NCBI GenBank assembly: GCA_020744425.1
Contig: JAGMUV010000016.1
Span: forward strand, 496,001 to 560,000
Direction of reading: 5' to 3'
DNA length: 64,000 nt
From: Dactylonectria macrodidyma
Lineage: Eukaryota; Ascomycota; Sordariomycetes; Hypocreales; Nectriaceae
Of the stretch, positions 34,215 through 45,846 are shown piece by piece. Numbering within the stretch: the stretch's first letter is position 1; every line of letters starts with the position of its first letter. The translations under genes were made by a program, and so were the position numbers. The notes beneath the pieces were generated by a model. It saw nothing but the letters and a program-made list of their open reading frames with translations, made no database searches and was not told the origin of the DNA.

Positions 34215-34640
34215 TCACCTGAACCCGGGAATCGACAGGCCGGATTGATCGCCGAGCGAAGAAAAGCTAGCTAAGGCTGAGATAAGTGTACCATCCAATG
34301 TTGGGCATAGTGATGTCGTTTCCTTGGAGAGTTGGGCGACGAGCTGCTCTTGGAGCATTGCGAGCAATGACTTGACTCTCTCCGCTGCCGTGAGATTGGC
34401 CAACCCCAGAGTCTGAATATCTGCCAGGTGCATTTGCTCAGCAGTCTGTGGTTACTGGTCTCATCATCAAGAATGAGCTCCCAATGAGAATTACCTGATC
34501 GAATGTTTTCTGCTCCGAGTGCATCAAAAGCTTGACGGATGCTACGTGGTTGTGTCAGACTTGTGAATTGAAAACCCAGGGTTCTCAACTCACTAGCGCC
34601 GTGGCTTGCAGCAACGCAGATCACCATCTCAACAGCAGGG
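34215..34640 (-). pseudogene. Unrecognised multi-exon gene fragment, right of the deleted hAT element
   Basis: Minus-strand exons can be joined as follows. A short exon ends near 34596. Introns of about 50 nt lie at roughly 34546-34595 and 34450-34498. The following chain reads SVKLLMHSEQKTFDQTAEQM, then HLADIQTLGLANLTAAERVK and SLLAMLQEQLVAQLSKET. It looks like a helical protein of unknown family. It ends at the hAT element. Whether it and the 33017-33404 fragment were one gene is not shown. Confidence 0.35.
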
Positions 34641-36780
34641 GCATCCTCTCAACATCACCACACATATACGGAGGAAGCCTTCAAAAGTTTTCGGTCAAGA
34701 AAAAGCAATAACAATGCCACGCCAGGGATAAATACGAAGGGGTACTTAGAGCAAACTTGAACCCACTAAACGCAATCAGAATATAGCAGGTCCTAGTCGG
34801 TACTTCAAAAATAAGCTTCCCCCGTAACCGCTAAGGTTATAGGGGAATTAGGGAGAGACCCTACTGTAAATCAATCCTCGTGTGATGTATCGGAAAGTAT
34901 TTACAGGCGCTAAAGGATGTGGCGTTCATTAGCGTGGCCGAAGACTTTTGAAGGCGACATCTGTACGTGCAATAGAAAGGAGGAAATTGCAAGGCCTCTA
35001 GTGACAATTACGAACGCAAGGGCTCACTACGAGGAGCAAGGGGGGTGAGAGCGGGAAAGAGAAACAAGCGGGTGTATAGTTGATCATCCCACTGTTATCC
35101 TTTGCGATGGTGAGGACTCACCTTCAGTTCAGATCCGAGCCATGGACGGCGTGGCACGCTAAAACAGAGGGCCGCCTGAGAGGCCGGGAGCAGCGATGCA
35201 ACCTCGTGTCAGGCAGGGCTAAAGAAATGAGCAGGAAAACGCCACGAGCGGCAGCATCTCGCTTTCAATGGAGCGGACAGGGCTAAAGCAGTTTCGTACG
35301 TAACACCTGGTTGGCTTTGCTTAATACCACATGATGGTGGTTCTCCACTCTTGCCAACCAGTCAAGTCATCTCTCCCCGCTCTGAGAAGTAGAGTAGCTG
35401 ATATTTCTGCGGGGACGTAATCCATTTATCCGAGGCGGGTCAGCATTGCGCAGTAGCAAATGGTACATGAGTCGGTCTCGACTTTTTCGTCACAACCACA
35501 TCATCCCTCTCTTATCAACCCCAGGTGCTTGGATTGTCAGCTGGCATCCTCCAGTTACTATGTAGAGTACTTAGCGTGGACACTTGGCCAGCTCCTGTCA
35601 ATTATGATGAATGAGAAGCTTGTGGCTGACGGACTACCAGCGATCACAGGGGTTATACTGTATCTAGTAAATTCCGGCGCCTAGCGTCTCCATTTTAATT
35701 GCACATTTCCACTATTAATCGCGAAACGTCACAAGCTCCTGATATAATTGGTCATATGGGCTAATATGGGGCACGCTATGTGCCCGAATTTACTGGGTTG
35801 ATACGGCAGTTGACATGATAACTTTGTCTTCAATGTTCAGGGATCTACCCGTTGGTATTGTGGGCCAGCTGCCTATCAATAGGTACGGTCAAAAGGGTCG
35901 TTGGCCTAAAAAAAAGCAACATCCAGTAGCAGCAGCCAGATGTGGGCGCAAAATACGAACACAATTTAAGCCAAAATACAAATCTTGCTGCAAATATCAT
36001 CTTGTTGCAGAGTTCACATACTTATCAGACAGGGAATAGCATCGCTTTTAACATGAGAGATATATGTAGATCAAGCCAAGCGTCTATACAGCAGGTACCC
36101 ATTTGTCAAGTAGATGCTTCTTTAAAGTTGGAGAGGCCATGCACAGTCAGCCACAACAGACTAATACCCAAATCAAGGCAAATGACACGACCTACACAAC
36201 TGTAGTTTGAGTTTGACTTCATTTAATTAGCACGCCAAAACTACGCACACGGATTCAAACGTTTTGGCGTGGCGCCCGGCTCGCCGAGCTTTATCTCCAT
36301 CAGGTTAAGAAATCTTTTGCCCCCCAATCTCTCCTGAGCACGCGGTGCAGAAAGGTGGAACGCAGAGTGCAGCCCTTCTCTACGAGCCGGCGAATCATTA
36401 GCACCCGTTGATACGAATGCTTCCACGGCCCAGCCAATGGCCCAACCGTTGCTACGCCCGTTCCATCTAGCCGGCGTCCCCAATCCAATGCCAGTGTGGG
36501 TGTGGTTATCGTAGCCAACCATTCAGACGCTTGGCTTGCCGAGAAGGATGGGAATCATTTGGTAAACAAGAGGGTGTCCTGTCGAGAGCTATTGACGCAT
36601 GCATGCAATGGCTTAAATATAAAGGAGCTGACACCCAACTTTTGGATCCTTAGATCTTTAGTAGAGCACATAGTATTAACTTTCCCCTCCATTCGTTTCT
36701 TGTTCTTTGTTCCGCTTCAGCCACACTGTATTTTGCTCATCCACCACTCTCGCTACCCTTGTTCACGACTCTCGCCATTA
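34641..36780. other. AT-rich intergenic DNA
   Basis: No gene is supported. The section at 35700-36240 is AT-rich and lacks long frames. The right end is the galactose oxidase promoter. Confidence 0.4.
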
Positions 36781-36781
36781 C

Positions 36782-36788
36782 TATATAA
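36782..36788 (+). promoter_or_regulatory. TATA box of galactose oxidase gene
   Basis: TATATAA, 40 bp before the ATG at 36828, preceded by a pyrimidine-rich stretch. Confidence 0.5.
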
Positions 36789-36827
36789 CCACTCGCTTAT
36801 CATTACTGCGCCTACTTCTGCTCCAAG

Positions 36828-38861
36828 ATGAAATACTCTTGGATTCTCGCCCTCTGCCTTGGCGTCGCCAGGGCAGAATTTGACCCTGGGAAGGATGACC
36901 CAGAGAAGACCAATAACGGTGGACAGCTTGCAGCAGCTCCTCCCCTTGGCAATACTCCCATTAGTCGCGCAGGCTGGACTGTGAAATGCTCCAGCGAGGC
37001 TCCCAGAAGCCCGTGCAAGAACGCCATCGATGACAAGACAGACACCTTCTGGCAGACCCTTTGGGGCAAGGCCAACCCCAGGCCTCCACACTCTATTACA
37101 ATCGACATGAAGACTACCCGGAATGTCAATGGTATTTCCGTGCTTCCTCGCCAGGACGGCAATACGCGCAACTGGATTGGCCGCCATGAGGTTCGCCTTA
37201 GCAATGATGGAACGAACTGGGGAAACCCCGTTGCATGGGGAACTTGGTGGGGCGATAAATACGCCAAAGTTGCCAACTTCGAAACTACGCCTGCTCGCTA
37301 TGTTCGTCTGACGGCCATCACCAACATAGATGACTACCCCTGGGTTGCCATCGCCGACCTCAAGGTCTTCAAGGCCAAAACTTACAGCCCCCCGGCCCCG
37401 GGCATCGGTCGCTGGGGCGCTACCATGAACTTCCCCGTCATCCCCGTGGCTGGTGCAGTCGAGCCAACATCTGGCAGAGTTGTTGTCTGGTCTGCCTACC
37501 GCTATGATGCTTTCGGGGGCACTACGCCGCGCGGCGGCTTTACCCTGAGCTCTGTCTGGGACCCCAAGACTGGCATTATCGCCGAGCGCAACATCACCAA
37601 CACCCACCACGACATGTTCTGTCCGGGCATTTCCATGGATGGCGACGGTCAAATCGTCGTGACTGGCGGTAACGACGCTGCAAAGACGACCATCTATGAC
37701 TCTCCTAGCGATAGCTGGCTCGCAGGCCCTGATATGAAGATTCCTCGCGGCTACCAGTCGTCTGCTACGACATCCGACGGTCGTGTCTTCACCATCGGCG
37801 GTTCTTGGAGTGGTGCTCGCGGTGGTAAGAATGGTGAAATTTACGACCCCAAGGCCAGGACGTGGACTCTGCTCCCCAAGGCCATTGTTGCCCCTATGCT
37901 CACTAAGGATAAGGAGGGTATCTACAAGGCTGATAACCATGCCTGGCTGTTTGGCTGGAAGAAGGGTTCTGTATTCCAGGCTGGTCCTAGCACTGCCATG
38001 AACTGGTATTACACCTCTGGCCAAGGCGGTCAGAAGGCGGCTGGTGCTCGACAAGCGGACGGCAAGGTTGACCCTGATTCGATGAACGGCAATTCGGTCA
38101 TGTTCGATGCCGCTAAGGGCAAGATTCTGACCCTCGGTGGTTCCACTAGCTATAAGAACGTTCCGGCCACTAACGCTGCCCACGTTCTTACCATTGCCGA
38201 GCCCGGAAGCGTCGCTCAAGCCGCTTTCGCTGGTGCCAACGGCATGTTACACGCTCGTACTTTCCACACCTCCGTTGTTCTCCCTGATGGATCCGTCTTC
38301 ATCACCGGAGGCCAGTCATATGCCAACCCCTTCTTCGACACCACTCCTCAACTCGAGCCCGAGCTCTACCTCCCTGGATCCAACACCTTCGTCAAGCAGC
38401 AGAAGAACTCCATTCCACGAATCTACCACAGTATTTCGCTGTTGCTGCCTGATGCAACCGTTTTCAACGGCGGTGGTGGCCTCTGCGGTAGCTGCAAGAC
38501 CAACCACTTTGATGCTCAGATCTTCACCCCCAACTATCTTTACGACGGCAACGGCCAACTCGCTACTCGGCCTAGGATTACTACCACTTCGACTGGCACT
38601 GTTAAGGTGGGCAGCACCATTACCTTCAACACCGACAGTGCGGTCAAGGGCGCCTCGCTCATCCGATACGGCACCACTACACACGCGGTAAACACTGACC
38701 AGCGCCGTATACCTCTGACATTGAAGAATGTCGGCACGAACAAGTACTCCTTTCAGATTCCTGCCGATTCAGGCATTGCTGTTCCCGGATACTGGATGCT
38801 CTTTGCCCTTAACTCGGCTAATGTGCCGAGTGTTGCTGCTACTATCAAGGTGACTATTTAG
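36828..38861 (+). CDS. gaoA: Secreted galactose oxidase (EC 1.1.3.9), 677 aa
   Basis: The enzyme oxidises the C6 alcohol of galactose and related primary alcohols to aldehydes with O2, forming H2O2, outside the cell. Single exon. Signal peptide MKYSWILALCLGVARA, then a short pro-region, an F5/8-type (CBM32) domain at about 45-185, a seven-bladed Kelch domain at about 190-570, and a DUF1929-type C-terminal domain. The active site is complete: Cys265 (HDMFCPG) and Tyr309 (RGYQSS) 44 residues apart for the thioether radical cofactor, Trp327 stacking (GGSWSG), Tyr533-His534 (RIYHSIS) and His619 (THAVNTD) as copper ligands. Spacing matches the Fusarium enzyme except for one residue. Length is typical. 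It stands alone between TE-rich blocks. A long open frame on the opposite strand is only its shadow. Confidence 0.96.
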   Translation: MKYSWILALCLGVARAEFDPGKDDPEKTNNGGQLAAAPPLGNTPISRAGWTVKCSSEAPRSPCKNAIDDKTDTFWQTLWGKANPRPPHSITIDMKTTRNVNGISVLPRQDGNTRNWIGRHEVRLSNDGTNWGNPVAWGTWWGDKYAKVANFETTPARYVRLTAITNIDDYPWVAIADLKVFKAKTYSPPAPGIGRWGATMNFPVIPVAGAVEPTSGRVVVWSAYRYDAFGGTTPRGGFTLSSVWDPKTGIIAERNITNTHHDMFCPGISMDGDGQIVVTGGNDAAKTTIYDSPSDSWLAGPDMKIPRGYQSSATTSDGRVFTIGGSWSGARGGKNGEIYDPKARTWTLLPKAIVAPMLTKDKEGIYKADNHAWLFGWKKGSVFQAGPSTAMNWYYTSGQGGQKAAGARQADGKVDPDSMNGNSVMFDAAKGKILTLGGSTSYKNVPATNAAHVLTIAEPGSVAQAAFAGANGMLHARTFHTSVVLPDGSVFITGGQSYANPFFDTTPQLEPELYLPGSNTFVKQQKNSIPRIYHSISLLLPDATVFNGGGGLCGSCKTNHFDAQIFTPNYLYDGNGQLATRPRITTTSTGTVKVGSTITFNTDSAVKGASLIRYGTTTHAVNTDQRRIPLTLKNVGTNKYSFQIPADSGIAVPGYWMLFALNSANVPSVAATIKVTI

Positions 38862-39370
38862 TGCTAGTGTTCGGCGGCGCCTGTTATGAACAACATCGCC
38901 CGCGGTGTCATGCTTCGAGCACATGTCCCCGTCGAACTGTAACTGAAAGGTGGCTACACCATTGAGAACAACCCGCTTCAGTATGACGTTGTCAAGTTGC
39001 CATCCCTGAAATGTCGTGAAATCGTGCCCAATATTTGAATCGTCTGATATAGTGTATGACGAAGACGGGTGATATAGGTTACACCTATTGCTGTACAATA
39101 TCTTTAATCAATGCCTTCTACTCCTCATCCGACAGTCTCAGAAGCACCACCAGATCATTGTCAGGATGCTCTCCAGTGGGAAAACTGCATTTAGGTTTCC
39201 AAGGCCACCAATTTTTTTGGCCGAATTCAGTTTTAATATATACTTTACTGTCTAAAGAACATAAAAAAAGAAGTTTTATTATTTTTAAATCAATATTGCT
39301 GTCGCGGCATGTCACGGCATGTCGCGACATGGTGACAATCGATCAAGCGTTACATTTCCTGTTATGGAAT
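38862..39370. other. 3' region of galactose oxidase
   Basis: 3' UTR and spacer, with GTCGCGGCATGTCACGGC-type short repeats at 39300-39331 just before the next element. No gene. Confidence 0.4.
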
Positions 39371-40269
39371 GGGAATTGATAGGGGGGCGTGATGTTTTTG
39401 ATACGGGGGCGTCATCCTTACGGGGGCGTCACTTTTATTGCCTCCAATTGGTCAAAAAAAGGTTGACCCACTAGTACAATATCACCTCAGCAGGAGGACT
39501 TATCTCAGTAACAAGAGATCCAGACCCACTATTATTAACAATAACATGTCTCTACTTATAACGTTATATGCAGGCGGATGCATTATCACAGAGCTGTAAT
39601 TTGCACGTTGCTCTTATTATATCTAATCAACTATAACACGGATTGTATCTTCATCGCTCCCAATTAGCTCCTATGACGGTTCATGGAGTCCCTGTGAGCC
39701 ATGGGGTCGCGGGAAGAATGAGAAGGTCTGTGGATAGGATGCAAAAAGGTTCCCTAGTGCATCTTGATCTCCAATCCCGTAGTGTTGCTCTATTCTTGTC
39801 GCTATACTACTCGCTGACGGTGGCCGATTCGTAAGTAGCGGTGGGCTGAATCTAGGCAGTCGGCTCGGTCGCGGCCGCTTCGTAGGACGCAATTGATCGC
39901 TTGGGCTAGGGCTTCGAGTGCGACGAAGGTCGGTCTCTTTTTCTTGTGTTCAATCCTAGGCAGCAGTGCTACGATTGACTCATATCGTCGTGTGATAGCT
40001 ATGCTGCCTGGAGCCGGTTGTATTGTGGCGTTCACGCTGATCGTGAAGCTGTTCACGATGATCGTCATCTGTTGGCTTGAAGTGCGAGGAAATGAGCGAC
40101 GGATCTTGACATTTTAAGATAGCTGAGTCCTCAGTACAAAAGGGGGCTGGGGGGAGATCTAAGATGTACTAACAAAAGAGGGTCTCAGCCAATTGGGGGC
40201 AATAAAAGTGACGCCCCCGTAAGGATGACGCCCCCGTATCAAAAACATCACGCCCCCCTATCAATTCCC
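39371..40269. mobile_element. 899-bp element with 81-bp TIRs (GGGGGCGTCA family)
   Basis: The left 39371-39451 and right 40189-40269 ends are near-perfect inverted repeats: GGGAATTGATAGGGGGGCGT, then two GGGGGCGTCA blocks, then ACTTTTATTGCC and CCAATTGG. A TA occurs symmetrically inside both ends (GATAGGGG / CCCCTATC), so the true element may start after it with a TA duplication. No transposase. The interior (39640-40070) has short frames of no clear family. Confidence 0.8.
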
Positions 40270-41557
40270 CCGTTAAAATCCGATATCCCGATATGTGACA
40301 GACTGCCTTGTTTAATTACGGTACGAGGAGAAAGCTATCCGGAGTTCCAACCTATCATGCCTGGAAAAGTTCACTGCCTAGGGCATATATCGTCATGCCA
40401 TGTCTCGGGTTGAGGCCAGGCTGAAGCTATGAGTTTCGCGAGCCCGCGAGCTGAGTCGTGGACGCTGACGATGGAAGAGGTCGGCATAGCTCCTCGAAAC
40501 TGTAATGGAAACCATTTAAGGATTAAGGGTCGCCCCTGCCACAATGTATTAACCCAAGCCGAGCTATGATAGAAAACGGGGAGTATGCAAGTGGTGAAAA
40601 CAATAAATGGGACATGGTAGGGAGGTAACATAATACTAACACAGACTTGGTGGAGTATGCAGGACGAAAAACGAACCCAGTGATGATCAAAAGCACGACC
40701 CCATCTTCTGCCATTTCGTAGCCTGTAGGCATTATAGATCCTAGCTCAGCACGTCCTGTGCCCAATTAGGGGACTTTACCGGCCTCACGGCTGCCTGGAC
40801 GGAAAATATACATACATACATACTCCAGGAACTTACCTTGTCATCGATCAATATTATGGATGGGCGGAGTGCTTGGATGTTACTCGTTCGTGCAACGCGT
40901 GATGAGTGCACAATTGGCAAATTCGAGATAGATGATTGTTTGTCCGCTGGAGAGGATCTCACTATTGTTGATGAGGAAGGACCCGATCAATCCATCTTTC
41001 GCGCGGAAGACCGATAAACGGGCCGGTAAGAGTTTACACCTATTAGAAATAGGCTAGCTTGAACTCTGAATGGATAGGGTATATAGATGTTAATAGGATC
41101 AGAAGGGGCATCAATAGACTCTTCGACTGACTCTTCAGCGGTCTATCAGGCACCCTTTGTCTTCTTCCTTTCCGTTCTTCTTTTTCCCGCTCAGAACCCT
41201 CAACTTCAAAGCCCGACTCTATACTGGACTTAGCTCGTATTCAGCCTCGGATATCTAACCCCTCATCAGTGCGTTCTTCGTCCCTGACGACCCGTGGTGG
41301 CGACTATGTCTGTGATAAGAACTGTCGAAGCCGAGGCATGTTGGGCAGCTGGTTCTGCTTCGACTTGCTTAGCCTCGAGGTGGCTGAGTAGGCTGTACTG
41401 CTGACCATCGTTGTCGAGAGTTTCCCGGATCCACTAAATCATCCGAAAGGTGCTTGCAGTGCTGTTCGGAATGAAGCTCGTGTCAGGTCGATCATTTATG
41501 GGATCTCGTCTTGATCATCTTGACGCCAAGAACCTGAAGGAGAAGCCCTACGGGGGT
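40270..41557. other. No recognisable gene
   Basis: Several ORFs under 100 codons with no domain. A pyrimidine-rich stretch occurs at 41150-41190. Nothing else is supportable. Confidence 0.4.
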
Positions 41558-43216
41558 TCAGTCCCCGACGGTCTTCGGTGGCTCGAGCGAGGTAACAAGT
41601 CTGCTAGTTGTCGTTGGGGTATTCTGGGAGCCGAGTCTCAGCACATGGGCCTTGTACCATGGCCAATACTCCTCAGTCGACCACCTCCTCAATCGCGCGA
41701 CCCCAGCCACAATCTGGAAAGTTCCCAAGGCGGTCTGCGTGCTTCCAAACAATCGACTTGTCCAGAGCTTCTACCACGACTGTTAGTGACTCAGAGACGC
41801 TGCGGAAGGCCAGAAAATCTCTCACCGTCTTCCCCCCTTTGTACGTTGTAGCGACCAACTTCCACTCATGACCCTGCACGACGATGCCAGGTATGAAGGA
41901 CAATAACTCCGGGACGTCGGGTCCCGCCTTCTCCGAAAGCAGCTTCCATTGGGCCGATTGCCAGATGCCCAGCTGAAACTCGGCTTTGCGCTCGTGTCCA
42001 CCGTAACGCTTGGTCTCGATACTGACGCTGGCTAAGCGATTTCGAAGGGGAGCGAAACCAGTATGGTTAACCGATGCCTCTCGTGAGTTTCTTCGAAGGT
42101 CTTGGATAGCATTCCGCACGCCGGGTTGGACGTCGTAGTCTGGATTTACGCACATTGCATAATCCACTCTTGTTCCTGGTACGCTGTTGATACGATACGC
42201 TGGGATGATGCTTGCCGCCATACTAAGAAATAGCCCAAATAGTTAGCAGGAATACCACGGCCACACTTTCGGGAGAGCCTATGAAAGCAACAAGCAGTGG
42301 TGGTGGGGCTGGAGCGCATACCATGGGGTGAAGCTGACGAGGTTGCTGGTTTCGAGCTGGCGGTTAAGGATGGCGTCGAGCAATGGAGTGTGGACAAGGT
42401 GGTTCCAACCCGTCTCATCTTGCTCTAAGAGTTGACAGTTATAGGCGTCGGCAACAATCTTGAGGATGTCTTGAAGAAAGCGCTCGGGTGATGGCGGCGA
42501 TGATGGGTTGTCGTGGTCGGTCGTGTAAACTGAGTCACGGAACGAAGAAAAAGATCGCGAAGCAGCCTTGAGCTGAGTGATGGCTGACTAGACGCCACGC
42601 GGTTAATCCAGTAAATTTTGTTGATGTGCTGGACAGGACATGGACGCACCTTGAGGCTCCCGTGGACAACTTGTTGTCCAGCTCCGATGGCTTCTATGTC
42701 CTCGACCAGTCGCGCCAGCGAGTCGGGCATATCAGCATGATCTAAATCCATCGGCATTATCTCGAGACCGTCTGGATCAAGCGGGAGGAATGGGTATAGC
42801 TTTGTTGGAGAGGACCGTCCTGATGCCGGGGTCCTGCTCTGCGATTGCGAGGAGAGGGAAGCAGTGTCGCTGACATCGCCGTGATATAATGTCGAGGGTC
42901 GTGGTCGCGGCGTTGCATCGTTTAAGTCGGCGTCGGCAATGATGGTGTCCGTTTTACGCTTCTTAGGCGTTCCGGGAGCCATGTCGTCGCAAGGATCGTC
43001 CTGGTTTGGGAGTGAGGTTGGCGGTGAAAGCAAGTGGTAATTGCACCGGCGCTTGCGCTTATCCAAGCGCGGTTGGCTGTCAATAGAGAAGTGGCCGTCG
43101 CCGTCACCATGGAGGTCGAAGGGTTGCGTCTGGGTCACGAATTGCTGATCAGTCGAAGGGAGGTCTTGGAGCCACTCAACGATGGATGCCTGGGTCTGGA
43201 AGAGCGGCGGCTCCAT
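41558..43216 (-). pseudogene. PD-(D/E)XK nuclease-like fungal protein (PDDEXK_10 type), late frameshift
   Basis: Minus-strand exons are 43216-42650, 42587-42322 and 42222 onward, with introns of 62 and 99 nt. The N-terminal 190 residues are low-complexity with a nuclear-type signal (TPKKRKTD). The second exon carries TGWNHLVHTPLLDAIL. The third has the nuclease-like core VDYAMCVNPD, VSIETKRYGG and KAEFQLGIWQSAQWKLL, where IETK is the likely catalytic pair. The frame meets a stop at 41673 (RAIEEVVD). With a single base removed near 41708, the protein would continue TFQIVAGVARLRRW and EEYWPWYKAHVL to 41558, which is the usual end of this family. So the current product lacks its last 50 residues. 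This could be a real mutation or a sequence error. Role unknown. Confidence 0.7.
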
Positions 43217-44133
43217 CTGGGGATGTACGAGTGCTGCGGTCAGCTAGAACTATGCTAGAGATTGCCGCGATGGCATCGTGATGAGCGCTGGATGCTGTCT
43301 TCGTCGTCGTCGTGGCGAGATGTCGATGCCTCGTGGTTGTTGGAGCAACGGATTGAAGGTTGGGTTGGGCTAGGTAATCATTGTGGGGCGTAGCTTGGTA
43401 TTCGGGGTGAGGTGACAGAGTCAAGTGGTAGATTGTATCATCCTCCAGGTGCCTTCGACTGCCAAACGACGCGACCTAGCCCAGCTCGTAGCAGCAGCAA
43501 GGGAGGCTTAACATGCAATTGATGAAGCGATTCTCAAGCATTTAGCAGAGACGATACCTTTTAGAGTAGCGGCAGTCATTGAAGCTGATGGCTGGTACAT
43601 ATGAAATGCTAAGAAAGTTGGATGCTATTTACCTAGGCTGCTTAAAGCAGCATCATAATAAATGGCCCTTTAAGGCTAGGCCGGTCCGGCTGGTTACGTT
43701 GGGTCGGGTTCAAACTCTGTGCACCCCACTGCATTTCAACCCCACCCCCCTGCCCTGCTTGTCTCAATCAGCCATTCAACCTTCTCCATTTTGGTTTCAG
43801 CACTTCGGGAACAACGCAGACCTTTACACACCCACCACCTTTGTTGTCATGGAACAAGCAGCGACGAGGTTGAGCAGCAAGCGATGGGACGACGATCCGT
43901 GGGGCTTGGGGTGTCAGGTACCAAATGTCCTGAAATGTGAACTAGATTGTGTCAAGGCCCTGTCTCCTTGAGTGCGCGAAGGCACATTGGATGTAGCCGC
44001 CCCACAAGAACGTCAATACATTGAGGGACCTTAAAAAGCCGCCACAGCTAATTTTCTATGTATCTAATTCAGCCACCTCTTACATCATAGACATGGTGTC
44101 AGACAATTGGCCCCACAGGGATCATTTGATAGC
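43217..44133. other. Intergenic DNA
   Basis: Presumed promoter of the PDDEXK gene, then unassigned DNA. A 130-codon frame at 43579-43971 has no domain. Confidence 0.35.
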
Positions 44134-44219
44134 ACCAGTCAATTGATGAGAATTATCTAAAGAACAAAAGAAATTGAACAGCCATGTGTTCAAGCACAGC
44201 TATTTAAGCTCATGTCGTT
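44134..44219 (-). repeat. Dispersed repeat, copy B
   Basis: Reverse complement of the 17045-17120 repeat with only a few differences. It lies about 130 bp from the Tc1 element and may be a remnant of an older TE. Confidence 0.7.
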
Positions 44220-44347
44220 AAGATTGGAGTCCTTGATGCGACAAGCCGGATGTGAAACCGGATACACGACCCCAAGGTACGGGCCGCGTTTCATATCCGG
44301 TCGCACGGCTCTCTGAAGCGCAGTGGAACCTGGTGGTGGTAAAATTA

Positions 44348-45724
44348 CACGCCAAAAGTTTGGAATCACCCCACCGTAATCAACCCACCCTCACTGTGAC
44401 CCTAGATATTCAGACTTCATTTATGCAGCAGAAAACAGTTATTAAGTAATGAAAATTATATCATTAGAAAGCCCTAGACTTAGGGATTAATATTTTGTAT
44501 ACCAACCCCGAGCACGGATGACTGCACGCAGTCTCTTGCCTGCTGACTTTGTCAGCTTCTCGACGAGGTCAGCAGGCAACGCCTCCCACGCTTCTTTTAT
44601 CCATTCGATCATTTTAGCTATATCTGTCTTGCTTTTTCCTAGCCTAATAAATTCAGGATGTAATCTTCTTAATTTGGCCTTCAGAGCCTTCCAAAGGTGC
44701 TCAATGGGGTTCAAATCGGGCGAATGTGCTGGCCATGTTATAGGAATTAGACCATGTAAGCACAGCCAGTCTAGAGACGCCTTTGACGTGTGAATACGGG
44801 CGTTATCTTGCTGGAAAGTGCTGAAATCGTCGAGGAAAGGAAGGAGCCCTTCCGTCAGAGCTTTTCGATAGCTCCAGCTTGAAAATCCGTTCCTCTTTGC
44901 GGTCGGGTCTCTTGTCATAATGATAAGATGCGTCTTCTTCTGTCTAGCTATGCCTGCCCACACCATAATCGACTGAACGGCTTTTCCGTGTGACTGTGCG
45001 TTAACAAGGTCCTTCCGGTACATCTCATTAGGTCGGCGAAAGACCCAGCCGTCGGGGTTATTCGGCGCATTCTGTATTATGCATTCATCGCTAAAGCAGG
45101 TCTAAGTAGGGAAGTCAGCTTAGAAGCTACATCTTCAACGTCTCATACCATAATATAATCATCAAGACGATGAATCCAGAACTGAGCATGGGCAAGCCTC
45201 GCCTTTGCGTCGTCTTCTGATAGCGAAATCCGCTTCTTTGACCGCCATTTGCGGCGCCAGTGGCTATGAAGGCGACGCTGAAGGGTACGCTTCCCAACAT
45301 GCAATTCTAGCTCAAATAATACATCATCCCATGTAAGATGACGATGTCTATTGATATACGAGTTGATACGTATAATCTGCAGAGCCGTGAGCTTCTTTGG
45401 ACGCCCTTTTCGTGCCCTAGATGCATTGCTATGTTCCGTATCCCATCGTCGCTTTGTCTTAGAGATTGTGCCTTGGGTAGTGCGATAATCGCTCGCAACT
45501 GTGCGCTGGGATTTGCCGGCATGTAACTCAGCGACTATAGCAGCTCTTTGCTCAGGAGTAAATTCATGATTGAATTGGCGATTTCCGCTTATTTGAGTAC
45601 CAAAAGATCGGTTATTAGAAGGCATTTTAGTCTCAATTCTGCAGGTTGAAGTAGGAAGGTTGTTCTGTTACATTCTCGTGAAGCGGGGTCGTGGTGGAGC
45701 GCGATTCCAGACTTTTGACACGTG
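44348..45724. mobile_element. Tc1-type transposon, 1.38 kb, apparently intact coding region
   Basis: The ends resemble each other as inverted repeats: CACGCCAAAAGTTTGGAATC on the left (44348, preceded by TA) and CACGTGTCAAAAGTCTGGAA on the right, ending near 45724. The TIR match is imperfect and the right TA is not obvious (AT follows). The element is filled by one transposase gene on the minus strand. Confidence 0.75.
44487..45625 (-). CDS. Tc1-type DDE transposase, 363 aa, one intron
   Basis: Exons 45625-45149 and 45101-44487, with a 47-nt GT-AG intron (45102-45148) and total in frame. N-terminal paired helix-turn-helix domains (FTPEQRAAIVAELHAGKSQR, KLTALQIIRINSYI, LQRRLHSHWRRKW). The DDE triad: Asp in TCFSDECIIQ just after the splice, Asp in FQQDNARIHTS, and Glu in PAHSPDLNPIEHLW, giving the D34E spacing of Tc1. 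The protein acts by cut-and-paste at TA sites. No stop or frameshift is present and the length is typical of fungal Tc1 transposases. It may therefore be active or recently active. Confidence 0.9.
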
Positions 45725-45846
45725 ATTGTATGTGACACATGGCACCCTAATTGAGCGTCAAAGTCCTTGAATAACGCCGCCGCGGCGGCCATAGCAGCAG
45801 CGGCAGGAGCAGCCGGGTCAACAAGGAAGCTAGATATCTAATGCAG

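Noticed and set aside
36753..38219. 488-codon open frame antisense to galactose oxidase
   Set aside because: Shadow of the GC-rich gaoA coding strand; no domain, and the sense gene is certain.
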